The notes: generated by a model from the sequence alone, not told the origin. Counted from the first letter of the stretch, positions 36,770 through 50,856 are shown. The stretch is DNA of 64,000 nucleotides from Anarhynchus alexandrinus (GCA_008711295.1 VUYV01000020.1:3459296-3523295), one strand, 5' to 3'. Program-made: numbers and translations.

Positions 36770-39700
36770 AAAGCTGGCTGGCAATCTTCCCTAAGAAATT
36801 TAATAAGACAGGAAGGGACTTAGAGGATCACTGAGATGAATCCATTGCTGTTGCAGATGGCCACGTCCAAACTTGCACCTTTACTGTTGCTGAGAAGCCA
36901 GTTTAGAGCCAAGGAGCTCTGACGGCTGTAAACCTTCTTCTAAATTTTGACCTAAAAAAAATTGTCAGCAGTTAATGCACAAGTTGGTCTTCTATACCTC
37001 TTTTCACAGCTTTCCATTCATGTGTACCCTTTCTCAGAGTAGATGAAGCACAACCTTTTTTAGATTTCTCTTATTAGATGCATTGGTTAGGGTGAGCAGG
37101 GAAAGCCTTTCTCTGCACTTGTTCTGCTGTAATTTGTGTTGCTCTTGGGCACTTAAGTCTGTTCTTACTATTCTTTAGGTACTGGGGCAAAGTCATTCCT
37201 GGAGGCCCTCAGCTACAAACAGTGCTATAAACTCCCTATGCCATTAGACATGACATATGTTGATCATCTTTCTACATGACCCAACACTTACACTTTTCCA
37301 GTATTAAGAAAGAAGAAAATCCTTTTCTTCACCTGGGTGGCTGGCTAGAGATACATTCCAAGATACAGCTTTCCAGCAGCTTAAGTCCAAACTCTGCCTC
37401 ATTTGTTAAAATTAATCCTTTTTCAATACAGTGGCTGCTGGAGACCTCTTTCCTAATATGATCCCAAGATGTATTTGTCTTTTTGAATACCATATCATGT
37501 TGCTGATAATAGATAAGCTATGATTAACTAGTAAACATAGGATCTTCTGCTGTTTCATCATTAAGGAACAAGCAATAATATATGATGCAAATGCATGACC
37601 TTCTGTTTTGTGCAATTTAGTTACTCAGGGCCCCATGGTAATCCAGTTTTTCCTGTCTAATATTCTGTCTAAATTCCCTGGTGCTTTCTAAGTGTCTGTG
37701 CCCTGCTCAGTCGTACTAAGTAATGGGTAGTACAGGGCAGCAAAAGCACTGTATGTGGGTTCTTTGGTATGCAGCAGAAAGGAGGGTAGGGCAGGAAAGC
37801 TGTGAATGATGAATAACAACCCAGGGCATAATTTCCTATTTCTCTATAATTGTGAAGGTTTTGCAATAGCTTGTTTGCTTATTAGCAGTTGTCCTCACTT
37901 GTTTAGTCTGGAAGTGTGAGCCATTAGGAACAGTGAATTTGGTCCCAAACCTTTGCCCTGAAATTCATCCGAAACATTCCTGAAGATCAGGAAGATTTCA
38001 TGACATATTTGGATGTGTTGTCTTCTTTTGTGGGAAACTTTGACAGCAGGGCTTGGGGAACCAGAGCTGTCAGGATGCAATCTTGCATTGAGAAGGATGC
38101 AATAACTTCACTAAGCTTTGAAAAGCCTTTGGTATAGTGCAGTTAAGGGAACTCAGAAATCAGCATCTAAGTTTTCAAGTCAGTGGAAAAGACAAAATGC
38201 AGAGCAGCGCTACCTGTCTGGTTCAAACAGCTCACCTTGCGATACCGCAAAACCAGCCTTTCGGTGTACTTAATAAAAAAAAAATAATCTATTAACTCTC
38301 TGATGAATTGCTAATAGAAGACTTGCTTGGGGAGAAAGTATGCATCTTTCCTCATGTCTGTAGTAGCATTCTGTTTGAAGCCTGGAACATGAGATTTAAG
38401 GTGCTGTTACTATGATCTCTTTTTCTCCTGCTTTTTCTTCCTTCAGCTTCTAAAATATATCTTCTGAAGGACCAACCAGGACACGTGTGAAGGAGCTAGC
38501 TGCATGCTGAGAAAGCACAGGTCCAACTGTGCTAAAGCTGTCATTTTGACTTTTCTGCAGGATCTTTGATAACAATACCGAAAGAAAAGTCTGTACAGTT
38601 TATAAGTCGTTCCAAGTAATTTTGCGCAATGGCAATCCGTATTGCAAAGAGACAAGGAAGCTGACGTGCCTAAAATGCCATCTCTAAGAAAAAGAAAGCC
38701 CCAAAACTATTCGCTGTTCTCTAAAGCATGTACTGCATATTCCTCAAAGGCATTTTTCTGAACTCTGCCCAAGATGAACATTGACAAAGAAAAACATCAG
38801 CTTTCTGTTCTTTCACCAAATATAATAACTATTAGTGGTATAATGATCACTCAGTCCCGAAGACCTTTCCGTTACAACTCAAGCATCTTTTCCGACTGTA
38901 GGTGTATCCAAGGCCATCAAGTTCATAAAAGACCCATTTTGTAAATGTCAAATTCTACTTCTTTTATGCCAAGGTTTCTGGGAAACACATCAAGAGCAAT
39001 GAAGATATTAATACATCTTGATGTGTCTCCAGCCTGCTCTGTGGAGTTGGCTAAATAACAGGGTATTTGATTTTGTTCAATGGCTGTAAGAAATGTCCCA
39101 GAAAAGAAAAGGAAGGCACATTGGTTTCGATTAACATAGAAATGAATATCTATTTAAAGAAGACAGAACAAATACCATTTTGTATAGAGTAAGAGTGTTT
39201 CTTTTGACCCCCCGTTAAGGGAACGGTTTCATTTCTGTGTATACTTTTTCATTTGAGCTTGAAAAATATGGGTGTTTGTTTTTAAACAAAAATATACTTG
39301 TTGTGTTTCTGAGAAGTTGCAGGAAAGGGGAGACCATTTGGGAAGGTTGATATTTCTTATCCCTTTCTGGGAAGTTGAAACTGCCAAATTTGATCCAAAG
39401 AAACAAATACTTTTAGTTTCTACAAAACATCACAGTTTGGTACACTTACTTGTCAACTTTTTTTTTTTTTAAAGTGCAGCTGTAATTCCTACTGTAAAAT
39501 AATTTTTTTGTGGTTGGTTTTAGATTCCCAATTCTTTTTTCTGCTTGGGGTGATAACAGAATTTTGTTATTTAACAGACAAATAGCTTCAGCATGTGTTC
39601 TGGTTCAAAAGCAGGAAATATAAGTTAGGACCTTGGCTCAGATGAACAGTCTTGTACTTAGAAGTGAGCCCTCGTCAGCTGAGTTCTTTCCACCAAGTCA

Positions 39701-40560
39701 GTGCACATAACTAAGCACTACTGGGCAGTAAGATAAGCCAGCATGTACAGAAGTCTTGGAACAGGTCTGGGGAACTATAGCTGAGATAAGTATATTTGCA
39801 GTAAATACTTTGCCCACTGCTTAATTCAGTGCTAGCTGAATTTAAAAAGGTGGGTTTTGAAGTGAAAAAATAAAAAACAAATGTTTGCAGCTAGGTGGTG
39901 CCATAGGCTTATGAAATCCAAACCAAATTAGCAATGCTTTGTAAAACATCTTCCGTTCTTACACGATATTGTCTGAAAGCAGGCTGTGATCTAGGAGTCC
40001 AAAACTGCTTCAGAGAGTCCATTTTGCTATCTTTAGTAATACAGGAATAGTAGTCACTTCAGAATTATTTCCTGCCCCATGACACCCCCCAAATCAAATA
40101 GAAATGACAATAAGACCCCTCTGTGGAGCAGCAGAATTGAGGTAATTATGGGGAACTTCAGTGACAGAGGAAGAAATGTGTTTCCTGACAAAGACTGAAA
40201 CTCCGTATGAGCTCTTCATCAAATTCATGCATAGAAGTGCTAGACATGAAATAAGATCTGCCAGAAACATGGGGTAGACTGTCTTGCTTGAACTGCAGTT
40301 GAACAGTGTGAAATCCTAGGAGAAATTACAGACACTGATAATTTGCTTTAATGCTTGGGGTCTTTAGCTAGTTGTGCACATGGAAGTACATACTCTAGTG
40401 ATCCCCTCCTGAATACTATATTCATATTTTATTCTTTACCCTTAATAGTTATCCAGTTCTTTCAGTTACTTTTCCTTGACTTGCCTAAACTCGTCAAAAA
40501 TAGCAAGTATTTTCTTCAAACTCCCACAGAAATCTTATGTAGCTGGGGGAAACAGCAAGC

Positions 40561-40585
40561 AACCATATAAACCATTTATATGGTT
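40561..40585. repeat. Perfect inverted repeat, 11-bp arms, 3-nt loop
   Basis: AACCATATAAA (40561-40571), CCA, then TTTATATGGTT (40575-40585). It is A+T-rich and could extrude as a small cruciform. Confidence 0.85.
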
Positions 40586-43500
40586 TATTTTTCAGCTGGT
40601 GTACTTTCATGCTGCTCCTGAGTTTCACAGAACTATTTTAGTTGAATCTTTTCTGTGCTTTCTAACAATTTAGATTTTGAGACCAACTAATTTTTACATT
40701 ATTATGTAGCACAATAAAAATGACACTGAGTACAAATGCATCATCACTACATGAATGCATTTGACAGAGCATTTGCACTGTGTGACTTGAACCCAATAGC
40801 AAAATCTGAAGAGAAGCAACATAACTATTAGAAGGCAGAGTTTAGCTGAACTAGGCGACGTGACTTTCTTGAATCTCTTTCCATCTTAACACATGCATCT
40901 CTCTAGAAGTCAGGTTCATGTTCTCTGTTGCTCTGGAGCTTACTGCAGTTTGTGTGGTCACCGTCCCTTTGGAAGCAAGTTGTGCGTTAACAGACTAGGA
41001 ATGGGACTCTGTCTGAATTAAGACTTGTCTGATTTTTAGGGGCCAAAAGGTTCAATGAGCTATTGAGACCACGTGTCTTCAAGTGCTACCTAAAAACTAT
41101 GCCCCTGTTTTGGGCCACAAGAAGGACCCTTAGTGTCTAACCTTGAAATCACTGAGCAGATTAAAGTCTGGGTCTTCCCCCTGCACTAGAAACGTCTCAC
41201 AACCCAATTTCTTAGCTAGGGTGCCTTCCCCCTAGTTTATGCATTTTATTCTCCTCTTGTGATGGAGAGCTGTGTTCTTTCCTCCTCTTTCTAGTTCTTC
41301 TACCTCCCTCCCTCCTCGAGTCACCACACCATGTGGAACTGTATCATCAAAAGAAAAACAATTTATCTTACTGCAGGTGATCCATTCCTTAGTGTTCAGT
41401 ACAGTCTTTACACTTCAATAAGTACAAGTTGTATATCTTGCAGTAAGAGGGCTTTTGTGTTTATTTTGTGCTCTCTACTTATTTGTGCCTTGATTATATA
41501 GTTCTTTCTTATAGTGACATTTGCAGTGAAAACGTGTACAGAGGAATTGTATGGAAAATTGTTACCTACTGCTTATCTGTACTGTGTCTTGTTTATTTTT
41601 ATGCCTTTACCAGTCAAAACTCCCTGAATGTAAAGCAATGACTAATGCCATTAGAAACTCCATTATTATTATCACAGGGAACCTGGGGCAGACAGGCTAG
41701 CGATAGGAATGAGGAAGGTTTCCATTAGTGCATCTCCCAATTGCACTTGCAAGCTAGTGTGTGACAGTCGGGTATCTTAATGCCTTACTCAGTGAATGCC
41801 AAATCCAGTGGTTTTTACTCAGCCTCTGGAGACGCTGTGTGTACAAAGCTGAGAATGCAGCCCTTCGTGTGTGGGGTATGCATCCGAGGGCTGCCCTGCC
41901 TCTCTTTTCTGTAGTAGTTATGCAAGAATGGCCTCAACCACAGCCAGAATAGACTTCAGCAGCATGCTAGCATCCTGCCAGACCCACTTATGCAAGCATC
42001 CATCTTTGAGGTGGCAGGCTGATGGTGTGTCAAACAGAGCACACATTGAGCCCTCCTTGGAACCTCTTTGTCTCTGTTTAGCCAGTTATTCAGAGGATGA
42101 TACTCTGATTTCCAGCAGAACTATTTTTCCACTATCGTCATCCAGCCAGGTGTTGGTCAGGTGGCTGGGCCACTGGTTATGACTGGTCTTTCGTAATGCA
42201 GTGCTTCGCACAGGCTTTTGCCAGCTGGTTTCAAAGAGTTAGTTATACAAGTACAGCTGTCAACACAGAGTAAGTCAGTTCAAGGTGCTCAAGAACAAAT
42301 GGACAATGATGGTTATTATGGTGTTTGGTGTTTTTTTTCTTTTAAAAAGGAAGAAAAGAAAGAAGGTCAGGGAAGTCTGCTGGCCATGTGCCCTGTTAAT
42401 AACCTTCCTTGCTGCTCTTAGCATGATATTAGACTAATTTCAGCTCATTTTTAGTGGAGCTGGCCAAATGCATCGAGCCATTTCAACATAAGAGTAAGGC
42501 AATACCCATTTCCCTGCTGCACTGCAAATAGTTAGGAGATCTCTAAATATTAAGAAGCCTTCAGAGCTAACATGCAGATGCCTAACATGGGATACACTGT
42601 TGCTGTAGATAATAGTCCGAACACTATTTGGAAAGTAGATCCCTTAAATAAAACAAGAGCAATCCATATAACTTGAATGCCAGAGACTTGTTTTCCCCAG
42701 CCTAAAAGCTTCAAGGCATGACAAGCATAACTCCTTGCTCCATCCAGCATTTGGGAAGTACCATGAACTGTGTAGACTACGCAGAATTCAGGCTCAAGAG
42801 TTTCTTTGTATCACATCTTGTCTGCTGCAACACAGAGGCAGCTGTCAAGATGACCAAGGAACTTTTACAAAAAAGGTAAACTAACTGAAGGCAAACCCCC
42901 ACAGACTGTATTTCTGGGCTGCAGGAATACAGTAAGAATAGGCAGCATCCAGGTATAGCACATGGTGTCATACCTGTCATGTCCTCCTTTGCCTAAAAGG
43001 ACAATTATTTGAAGTCAGCTATAATGGAATCACTGAAAGACTTCAGAGAATGACTGCTAAGCAGGTAGACACAGGTGAATCAATTGTGTATCAATAGTCC
43101 TTCAAAAGACCAACAGAACTCTGCAAAAGGCAGTTCCTGCTTGAGGGAGGGTGTGCAAACACACTAAAACAAACCGAAAAGACTACCCCCAAAGAAACAG
43201 ATGTGGAAAAAACCTAAAAGTTACTTGCATGACAGGATTCATAAAAAGTGCTAACTCTTTAATTTGTGTTGACAACCAGTTTTTCTGCTTCCTCCAAAAT
43301 CTTTTTGGAACAGCAGGAAATGTTCTTCTGCCTTTCTGGCACACCTTTTGAGATGCTATGAAGTTATTTCTGTTAAATAAATCTTTTGTATTTTCCCTCC
43401 TACTACAATTCTGGGTTTCCAATGAACTGTGCAAAACCTTCAGGGAATTTTATACACACATTTTGTAAACACATTCAGAAGTTCCCTCCATATATATTTT

Positions 43501-44160
43501 ATTAATGTCAACTTTCTCTCTACTACCTCAGTGCAAGACCTTTCTCTACCATCATGTGAGAGCTGAAAACTTGTCTATATCTTTCCCTCTCATCAGCTGA
43601 AAAAAATTTCCTAATTTCCTCACCTGCCTGGCTTTAAATTTCTCCATCCTTCTACCCAATTTAAATCCATAAAGCACTTTGAGATCACATTTACATCAAA
43701 GACACTCCACAGGATACCTCTATTGTGTGCGTGTTCTGTTCATTCACCAAATACTCGCCCACTCCATTTGGAACATACACTATTGAGTTTCTCCCTCCTT
43801 TCAAAACACCAGGAGTTAAAGAAAGAGAAACTGCATTTTAAAGCCCAAATGTTTGTGTATTTTCAACAAGACACTTCGCATTATTTGGATGGTTTCTCCT
43901 GTTTATCAGGAAGGTTTGCATCAACTGGAAATTAAAACAACATCAAGCTTCAATAGATTGAGATGGTGACAAAAATTGAAAGAGATATTGAAACCTTTCA
44001 AAGACAGTAGTAAATGAAGTGACACTTTTATCTCCTATCATTTGAGTGACTCCGATGGAAGTCTAACATATTTTCTGTGCCCAAGTCCTGATTAAAATTT
44101 TGTTTTACAGAGAAAAAGAACAGTTGGGTTTTGAATGCTTTTTGCTGGTTTGTCGTCTTG

Positions 44161-44172
44161 CCCCCCCCCCCC
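44161..44172 (+). repeat. C12 homopolymer
   Basis: Twelve consecutive C in A+T-rich surroundings. Confidence 0.85.
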
Positions 44173-44799
44173 GCCAACTACATGAAAGCCATTTTGAGCA
44201 TCACATTTTTGTATATGAGTTTCCCTTCTGCCCCTACATGTGCATCATGTTACAATAAACCCTGAAACTGCTCTAAGTTGAAGTTTTATTTATAAAAGCG
44301 TGGCAAATGCATATACCATTATATTATCGCAGCTGGGGTAGTTTGTTTCATTTCACCCGATTTCCCATATAACTGAAGTTTTGTTTCCTTCTACCTTCTG
44401 ATTTTGGCAGCTGCCTCTAATCACATTCTTTTTTGCTGTAGTTCTCCTGTAGGCACATAGGAGTCCATAGTACACAGGAGCTTATCAGATACAGTTGTTT
44501 GTGTTCCTATTATCATTTATCTACTGATGGCATTTTACTTTTTAAAAGGGGACTGGTCAGTGTAGCTTCAGCTTTGTACGTCATGGGGAAGTTTTTATAT
44601 ATATGTACACACATATACTGCATGTACTATACTGCATCTTCTGGCTTTGTCTTGCAGTACTTTATTGTTCGAGTCCAGAAATTTCTGTTGTGGTTGTCTA
44701 CCATACCTCAGTTGTGATTTCTGTTTTTCTGTTCCATATGTAGTACTTTTCTAAGTCCTGTCGTCTGACTGAAACAACTTATAAGCTGTTTTAACCTTC

Positions 44800-44900
44800 C
44801 CCTCCTGTAGAGCACAATTATCATCTCTATTTTAGAGGTGGAGAACAAAGGCAGAGTGGAGGCAACAAGAGTGGAAAACAAAGGCAGACAAATGTCCCTA
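44800..44900 (-). repeat. Possible MIR/L2/L3-like fragment
   Basis: ATTATCATCTCTATTTTAGA followed by GGTGGAGAACAAAGGCAGAG recalls the reverse complement of the MIR/L2/L3 3' signature (ATTATCCCCATTTTACAGAT … GAGGCA). It is a short, diverged match judged by eye. Confidence 0.3.
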
Positions 44901-45934
44901 TAAACCCAGGGGAAAAAAAAACAGACCAATGTGACCAAATGCCTTGATCGTGGTCCTGTTTTCTTCATAATGGAAACATGGGCTATCAAGAAGGCAATAC
45001 ACAGAATTTTCTGATATTTAAAAAAATAATAATGTTTTCAGTGAGCTGCTGTCAGTAATGAGATGATCAGCAAAAGAGGCAGAAGAAATGAAAACTGCAA
45101 ATAAAAGAAAGGGAAAGCCTGCTAATAGCCAGGTTTCTTGGTTTAATAGAAGAATGGCACAAGGAATGACTAGGTGACATGGCAATGGAATGGAAGTAAT
45201 CCAGATTTAGACTGAAAACAGCAAGTGCAAGGCAGAGTACAATAGTTTGAATATATAAAGGCAATCTGTAAGTTAATAATTAGAAGAAAGAGAAAACACT
45301 CAGCTTTGATGGTCAGAAATGGGCAATATGAGTTTCTTACAGAAATTTGTAAGTTCAGGCATATTAACACAGAAATGTGGAAATACTCTGATGTTTTCCA
45401 TATTATTTGTCTCCAGATAAATGGCTCACACTTAGAAAGATACACAACAGAAAATATATTTCACTTCTGAGTATTCTAGGAGTTGCCATGAACTGACTTA
45501 AAATTCCCCCACCAAAGCACACTCACCTAACAGATACTCATTTAGAATTGTGTTAAATCACTTGTTGCATATTTAACTTACACTGTTATCTGTAACCACA
45601 TATTCAGACTGGGACTGTATGATGAAATATATCAGCCTCGTGTCCCTAATCCATGTAATTTAAAGTAAAAAATAAGTTGAAAGAATGAAGCAGAGAAAAT
45701 ATTTTTAGCTAGGTACCATTTATTCTGTTCTATACTAATCAGTCCCTGCCTTTGTTAATTAAGTGACTAATTTTAAACACTGTGCTGTTAAACTCATGCT
45801 GCTTAACGCTCTATGTGACCAGGATCTAGATTGTGTTAGTCATTGAATCCCACAGTTTAGAAGTGACTGAAATTCAACAATGTTCTCCCCCTAAAATAAA
45901 CACTTATTAATGTACCCAAATATGCAATAAGAGA

Positions 45935-46025
45935 GAGAACAAGCTTGATCCTGGTGCAAATTCAATGAAGTCAATGGAATGACTCCTGTGCAAAACCAGC
46001 ATGCAACCAGAACAGGACCACAGAG
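45935..46025 (+). repeat. Possible ancient amniote dispersed repeat
   Basis: It holds TTGATCCTGGTGCAAATTCA, then ATGAAGTCAATGGAATGACT and CCTGTGCAAAACC. The phrase GAAGTCAATGG near GATCCTG is common in reptile and bird genomes as part of an old dispersed repeat. I do not assign a family name. Confidence 0.4.
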
Positions 46026-46465
46026 TACTTACAATGATTATTTCCTCATTGGATCAAAGTCCTAGAGTACACTGCACTGCTATTTGTTGACTGCTTGCTC
46101 CAGATCCCTCTTCAGGATAAGTTCAGTAATGTCAGTAGTATTTAACACAAGTTGTAATGGTAGAAATACATACTTACTGAGTAATGCACAGCAATTTGCA
46201 AAACTGAGTTAGAGACCATTGTGCAAAGTTCAAAAGATAGTTTGCAAAGGCTTCAGTGGGTACATACATTTGAATCAGAAGAAATCACAGAAAATGGCTT
46301 TTCCAAAAAGGAAAGAAAGCATCTCCTAGATTTCCTAATATAGACGCTGATTCAGGAGGACATTTAATGACTGTTAAGGATTTAAGTTTCCTCACTGAAG
46401 CCAACAGGCTTGCCATAATACTTAAAACTGTAGACATGTTGATTAGGTATTCCCTAATCAGAAGA

Positions 46466-48065
46466 CAGGGGCGGGGAGCAGAATGAAGTCCCCATAATCC
46501 ATGGGGAAATGGTGAGGGACCTGCTTCAGATCCTAGACATACACAAGTCTATGGGGCCAGATGGGATCCACCTGAGGGTACTGAGGGAGCTGGCAGAAGT
46601 GCTCACCAAGCCACTTTTCATCATTTATCAGCAGTCCTGCCTAACCCAGGAGGTCCCAGTCAACTGCAGATTAGCAAATGTGATGCCCATCCACAAGAAG
46701 GACCGGAAGGAGGATCCAGGGAACTATAGGCCTGTCAGTCTGACCTCAGTGCCTGGAAAGTTTGTGGAACAGATCATCCTGAGTGTCATTATGTGGCACA
46801 CGCAGGACAACCAGGTGATCAGGCCCAGTCAGCATGGGTTCATGAAAGGCAGGTCCTGCTTGACAAACCTGATCTTCTATGACAAGGCGACATGCTTAGT
46901 GGATGAGGGAAAAGCTGTGGATGTTATTTACCTGGACTTCAGTAAAGCTTTTGACACTCTTTCCCACAGAATTCTCCTGGAGAAACTGGCTGCTCATGGC
47001 TTGGATGGGTGTACTCTTTGCTGAGTGAGAAGCTGGCTGGATGGCTGTGCCCAGAGAGTGGTGGTGAACGGAGCTAAATCCAGTTGGCAGCTGGTCACAA
47101 GTGGTGTTCCCCAGGGCTGGGTATTGGGGACAGTTCTCTTTAGTACCTTTATCAATGACCTGGACGAGGTGATTGAGTGCACCCTCAGTAAGTTTGCAGA
47201 CAACATTAAGTTAGGTGGTAGTGTTGATCTGCTTGAGGGTAGGATGGCTCTGCAGAGAGATCTGGACAGGCTGAATCAATGGGCTGAGGCCAATGGTACG
47301 AGGTTCAACAAGGCCAAGTGCCAGGTCCTGCACTTAGGTCACAACAACCCCATGCAGCATTACAGTCTTGGGGAAGAGTGGCTGGAAAGCTGCCTGGCAG
47401 AAAAGGACCTGGGGGTGTTGGTTGACAGCTGGCTGAATATGAGCCAGCAGTGTGCTCAGGTGGCCAAGGTAGCCAATGGCATCCTGGCCTGTATCAGGAA
47501 TAGAGCAGTGATCATCCCCCTGTACTCATCACTGGTAACGCCCACCTCAAGTACTGTGTTCAGTTTTGGTGCCCTCACTACAAGACAGACAAAGAGCTGC
47601 TGGAGCATGTCCAGAGAAGGGCAACAAAGCTGGTGAGGGCTCTGAAGAACAAGTCTTATAAGGAGCAGCTGAGAGAACTGGGGTAGTTTAGCCTGTAGAG
47701 GAGGCAGCTCAGGGGAGACCTTATCACTCTCTACAGCTACCTGAAAGGAGGTTGTAGAGAGGTGGGGGTCAACCTCTTCTTGCTAGTAAGAAGGGATAGG
47801 ACAAGAGGAAATGGTCTCAAGTTACTCCAGGGTAGGTTTGGATGTTGGGATATTAGGAAAAAGTTCTTCACAGAAAGGGTTGTTAAGCATTGGAACAGGC
47901 TGCCCAGGGAAGTGGTGGAGTTGCCATCCCTGGAGGTATTTAAAAGACATGTACACCTGGTGCTTAGGGACATGGTTTAGTGGTGTTTTTGGCAGTGTTA
48001 GGTTGATAGTTGGACTTGGTGATCTTCAAGGTCCCTTTCAACCTAGACAATTCTATGATTCTATT
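46466..48065 (+). mobile_element. CR1 retrotransposon copy with decayed reverse transcriptase
   Basis: This 1.6-kb copy is 5'-truncated within the reverse transcriptase. Seen: the N-terminal finger region (HKSMGPDGIH, NYRPVSLTSVPGKFVEQI), motif A (YLDFSKAFDTLSH, near 46928-46960), the GVPQG motif (about 47103-47117), the C-terminal [11 protein letters not shown] and CR1 3' UTR ending ATTCTATGATTCTATT. Lesions are an in-frame TGA at 47022-47024, an FADN in place of the catalytic FADD (Asn codon 47202-47204), a frameshift near 47,570 and stops at 47684-47686 and 47696-47698. It is therefore an inactive relic. Confidence 0.95.
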
Positions 48066-49914
48066 TTACCCCCAACGTGTATTTGCTTTTTACATGGTAC
48101 TCTTGAATCTGCTTGTATACGATCAGTTAACAAAAGCAGTGTGTTAAGTAAGACACTTGAATGCATGTTCTTTTCCCCTCCTATAATGAAGTCAAGATCA
48201 CAGGTAAATGTTTCATGGCACATCATGCAAAAAAACATTGCCAGTATTCATTTATTTGAAAGTAAAACTGAAGACAATTGCAAAGACAGCCTTCCCTTAT
48301 GTTGAAGTGATTTCATTAAGTGTATCTTGAAGTGTCTTACGTCTTTGCTCCTATCTTGAGATTTATGTGCTTTATCAAATATCACACCTCCTACATCAGG
48401 TTGTACTGCTTATTGCTGTTGAAAAGAACCCATGGGATTCTTTTTAGTATATCACATGGAGGGGGAACCAAACCAAAAACACTCCAACTTCCAGCTCTCA
48501 TACAAGACCAACCAGCTGGAAATTATCCTTAGATTGTTTATCTTCTCCTTTAAGCTACTGGTGAAGCAGATTCCACATTTCTGGACTGCCTGCTCTAGCA
48601 CTTCATTATTCTGCCTTATAGTATGCAACTCCTAATAGTCAATCTAAATCTCTGCTGAAAATAAAGTCAACTTTTCTCAATTTCCCTTGGTATATACAGA
48701 GAATCTTTTATTCATTAGAAAGCTCATCTCTCCTTACATTTTTTTTAAAGGATGAAAAAAAATTAAAATCTTTGAAGGTTTCCTCAGTTATTTTCTCAGC
48801 CTGAAATTGTTCTGTTTCACCTCCTTTAGGCTCTTCACCACAACTCTCTTATTTGTTTTAAGATTATCAGTGGTTTTGTGATTGCCTGTAACATTTTAGC
48901 TGAATATCATGTTTGTTATAAACAACAAAAAAGGACTTGACTCACTTCGTCTGCCCATGTTAGGCAGGATTACAAACAGAATGGCCTGATTTTGTAAAGA
49001 AGAATGCAGCAAAAGAATTAGAACAGGGATGGAAAAAAAAAAAGCAGCTTCCTATACTTAAAAGCTATATTCCAAAACTGTGCTATTGCCAGGAGTCACA
49101 AGACACATGTATAGGATAACCTGGTTTTAATTTGGGTGGCTTTCCCTTCCCTCACCAAAGTACAGGGAACGCATAAACTGGTGCATGGTTTGATGGTGTG
49201 GTATGTACCTCTTTTTGCAGTTGCGTGATCTGATGTTTGTTGAAGACCTTGACTGGTCTATTTACATATTTGACCTGTTAGGTCGTCTCAGTTATGTACT
49301 TGAGAGATTGTGTAAAGGCCTCCTTATTCTCAGTACAGCAGGCAAACGTGCTACATAATCTACACACAAACAGAAAGCTAGGATTAGACCTTTTATCCCT
49401 TATCTCTAAAGTGTACAAGCCCTTACTGTGAGAACTAAGAGACAACTTTGATGGCCAAAGTTAAAAGTGTTCTTGGTGCCAGGGGCTAGGAGGGGATGTC
49501 ACTTGTAGTTAGAAAGATGACATCACTCCACAGCCAGGGGGAGAAAGTCTGCTAAAGTTGTTTTCTCTTAGCCTGTCCTGAAGGACAAAACCACGTACTT
49601 GTTCTGGATTCTTACCAGAATATGCCTTTTCTCCAACATCTATAATAGAATTTCAAAAAACATGCATTTGTGTCATTAGGTCCTAGGTCCCTTGCATGCA
49701 CTGGGACTTTCACTCTCAGGCTAAGATAAAAGCAGATGATGTTGAAGACAGGATGATATTATTAGAAGCACAAGCAAGCCAGCAGGCTTTGCTTTATCTG
49801 AATTACAGTGATGTATTTATCCCCACATTTTATCATCTTTCACATATCATGAATAAAGCAGGATCAGCCTTGAGAAATGCCTGTTTATCCTGCAAGATAA
49901 CAATGCTTTGAATT

Positions 49915-50160
49915 TCTATACAGACCCACATCTAAGGCTTTCAAAGAGCATTACAAATGTTAATCCATTAAGTATCAGTGTAAGGCATTCCCATGAGGCA
50001 GGTGTTTTTAATTACCTCCATTTTACAGAGCAGAAGCAAGGCAGACACAGGGAGATCCAACTACCTTATTTGTAACGTAACACAGCAAATCAGAGCACAA
50101 ACAGGGAGAGAACCAGAGAGTTTTGGCACTCAGCTCTGCCGCAAAGCTCCCTCCCTTTCA
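49915..50160 (-). repeat. Ancient L3/MIR-like repeat fragment
   Basis: It contains, in family order, CTTTCAAAGAGCATTACAAA, a CATGAGGCAGGT block, TTACCTCCATTTTACAGAGC, AACACAGCAAATCAGAGC and a GAGAGAACCAGAGAG block. These parallel CAAAGCGCTTTACAAA…TGAGGTAGGT…CCCATTTTACAGA…CACACAGCAAGTCAG of L3/MIR elements. The strand follows MIR convention. The match was made by eye. Confidence 0.55.
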
Positions 50161-50856
50161 GCGCTTTTGATAATTTTAATGTCTTAAAAGAGAAGAGGGT
50201 GAGGAGAAAAGTTTAGTAAGGAGGATGAACTGGTTAGATTTTGGCATGAGGTTACATCATAAAAGAACTGGACAAAAACTTTGCCCCATGGATCTACTGC
50301 CCTGAATGTCATTAAGCCTGCAGGAATAAAAAAAAAAAAAGCAGTATCTACCCAGTTTCCTTAAAGGATACTGTGGGAGTAGGTCTCACTTCTTCACCTG
50401 AAGCAATTAGCACATATGTTTGGAGCCAGTCCATTCACCTGACATCAAGCCTGCCATGAAGAAACACTGGCATCTCTCTAGGTTCTGCTGTGGGAACCTT
50501 CTTAAGCAATCTTTTTTGATGCAGTTGTGGAACAACATTATGATCCCACTTTTATAATCCCATTCTCTCCATGCTATTATCAGCAGTTTCATATATTCCA
50601 GAGGAGGCAAAAAGTAGCAGAAGGTGACGCACAATGCTGTTGATGGTTTTACAAGAAAGAAGTTGAAACAGTTTTGATGAAGAAATGGGTCTTGATTATA
50701 CTCTAATAGAGCCTTGTAGGGATCCTTTTCTCTGATATTTGTTTTTGTAATTTATGGAAAAGTAGATGCTCACATGTATACAAACAACTTTCTCTCCTTC
50801 CCCAAGGAGTAAGACATTGTCCTACAGAGCACCTATTTGAACATTCATAGACCCTT

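Larger units (their letters stand above)
32893..46465. other. Intergenic stretch, 13.6 kb
   Basis: No supportable gene is seen. It holds an A-rich run (34134-34170), a G10 run (36760-36769), a perfect inverted repeat (40561-40585), a C12 run (44161-44172) and two probable ancient repeat fragments (about 44800-44900 and 45935-46025). Open frames stay under about 110 codons and lack family motifs. Confidence 0.6.

Noticed and set aside
36805..36870. GGAAGGGACTTAGAGGATCA stretch as a CR1 fragment
   Set aside because: One short phrase similar to GGAAGGGACCT…AGATCAT is not enough to call an element.
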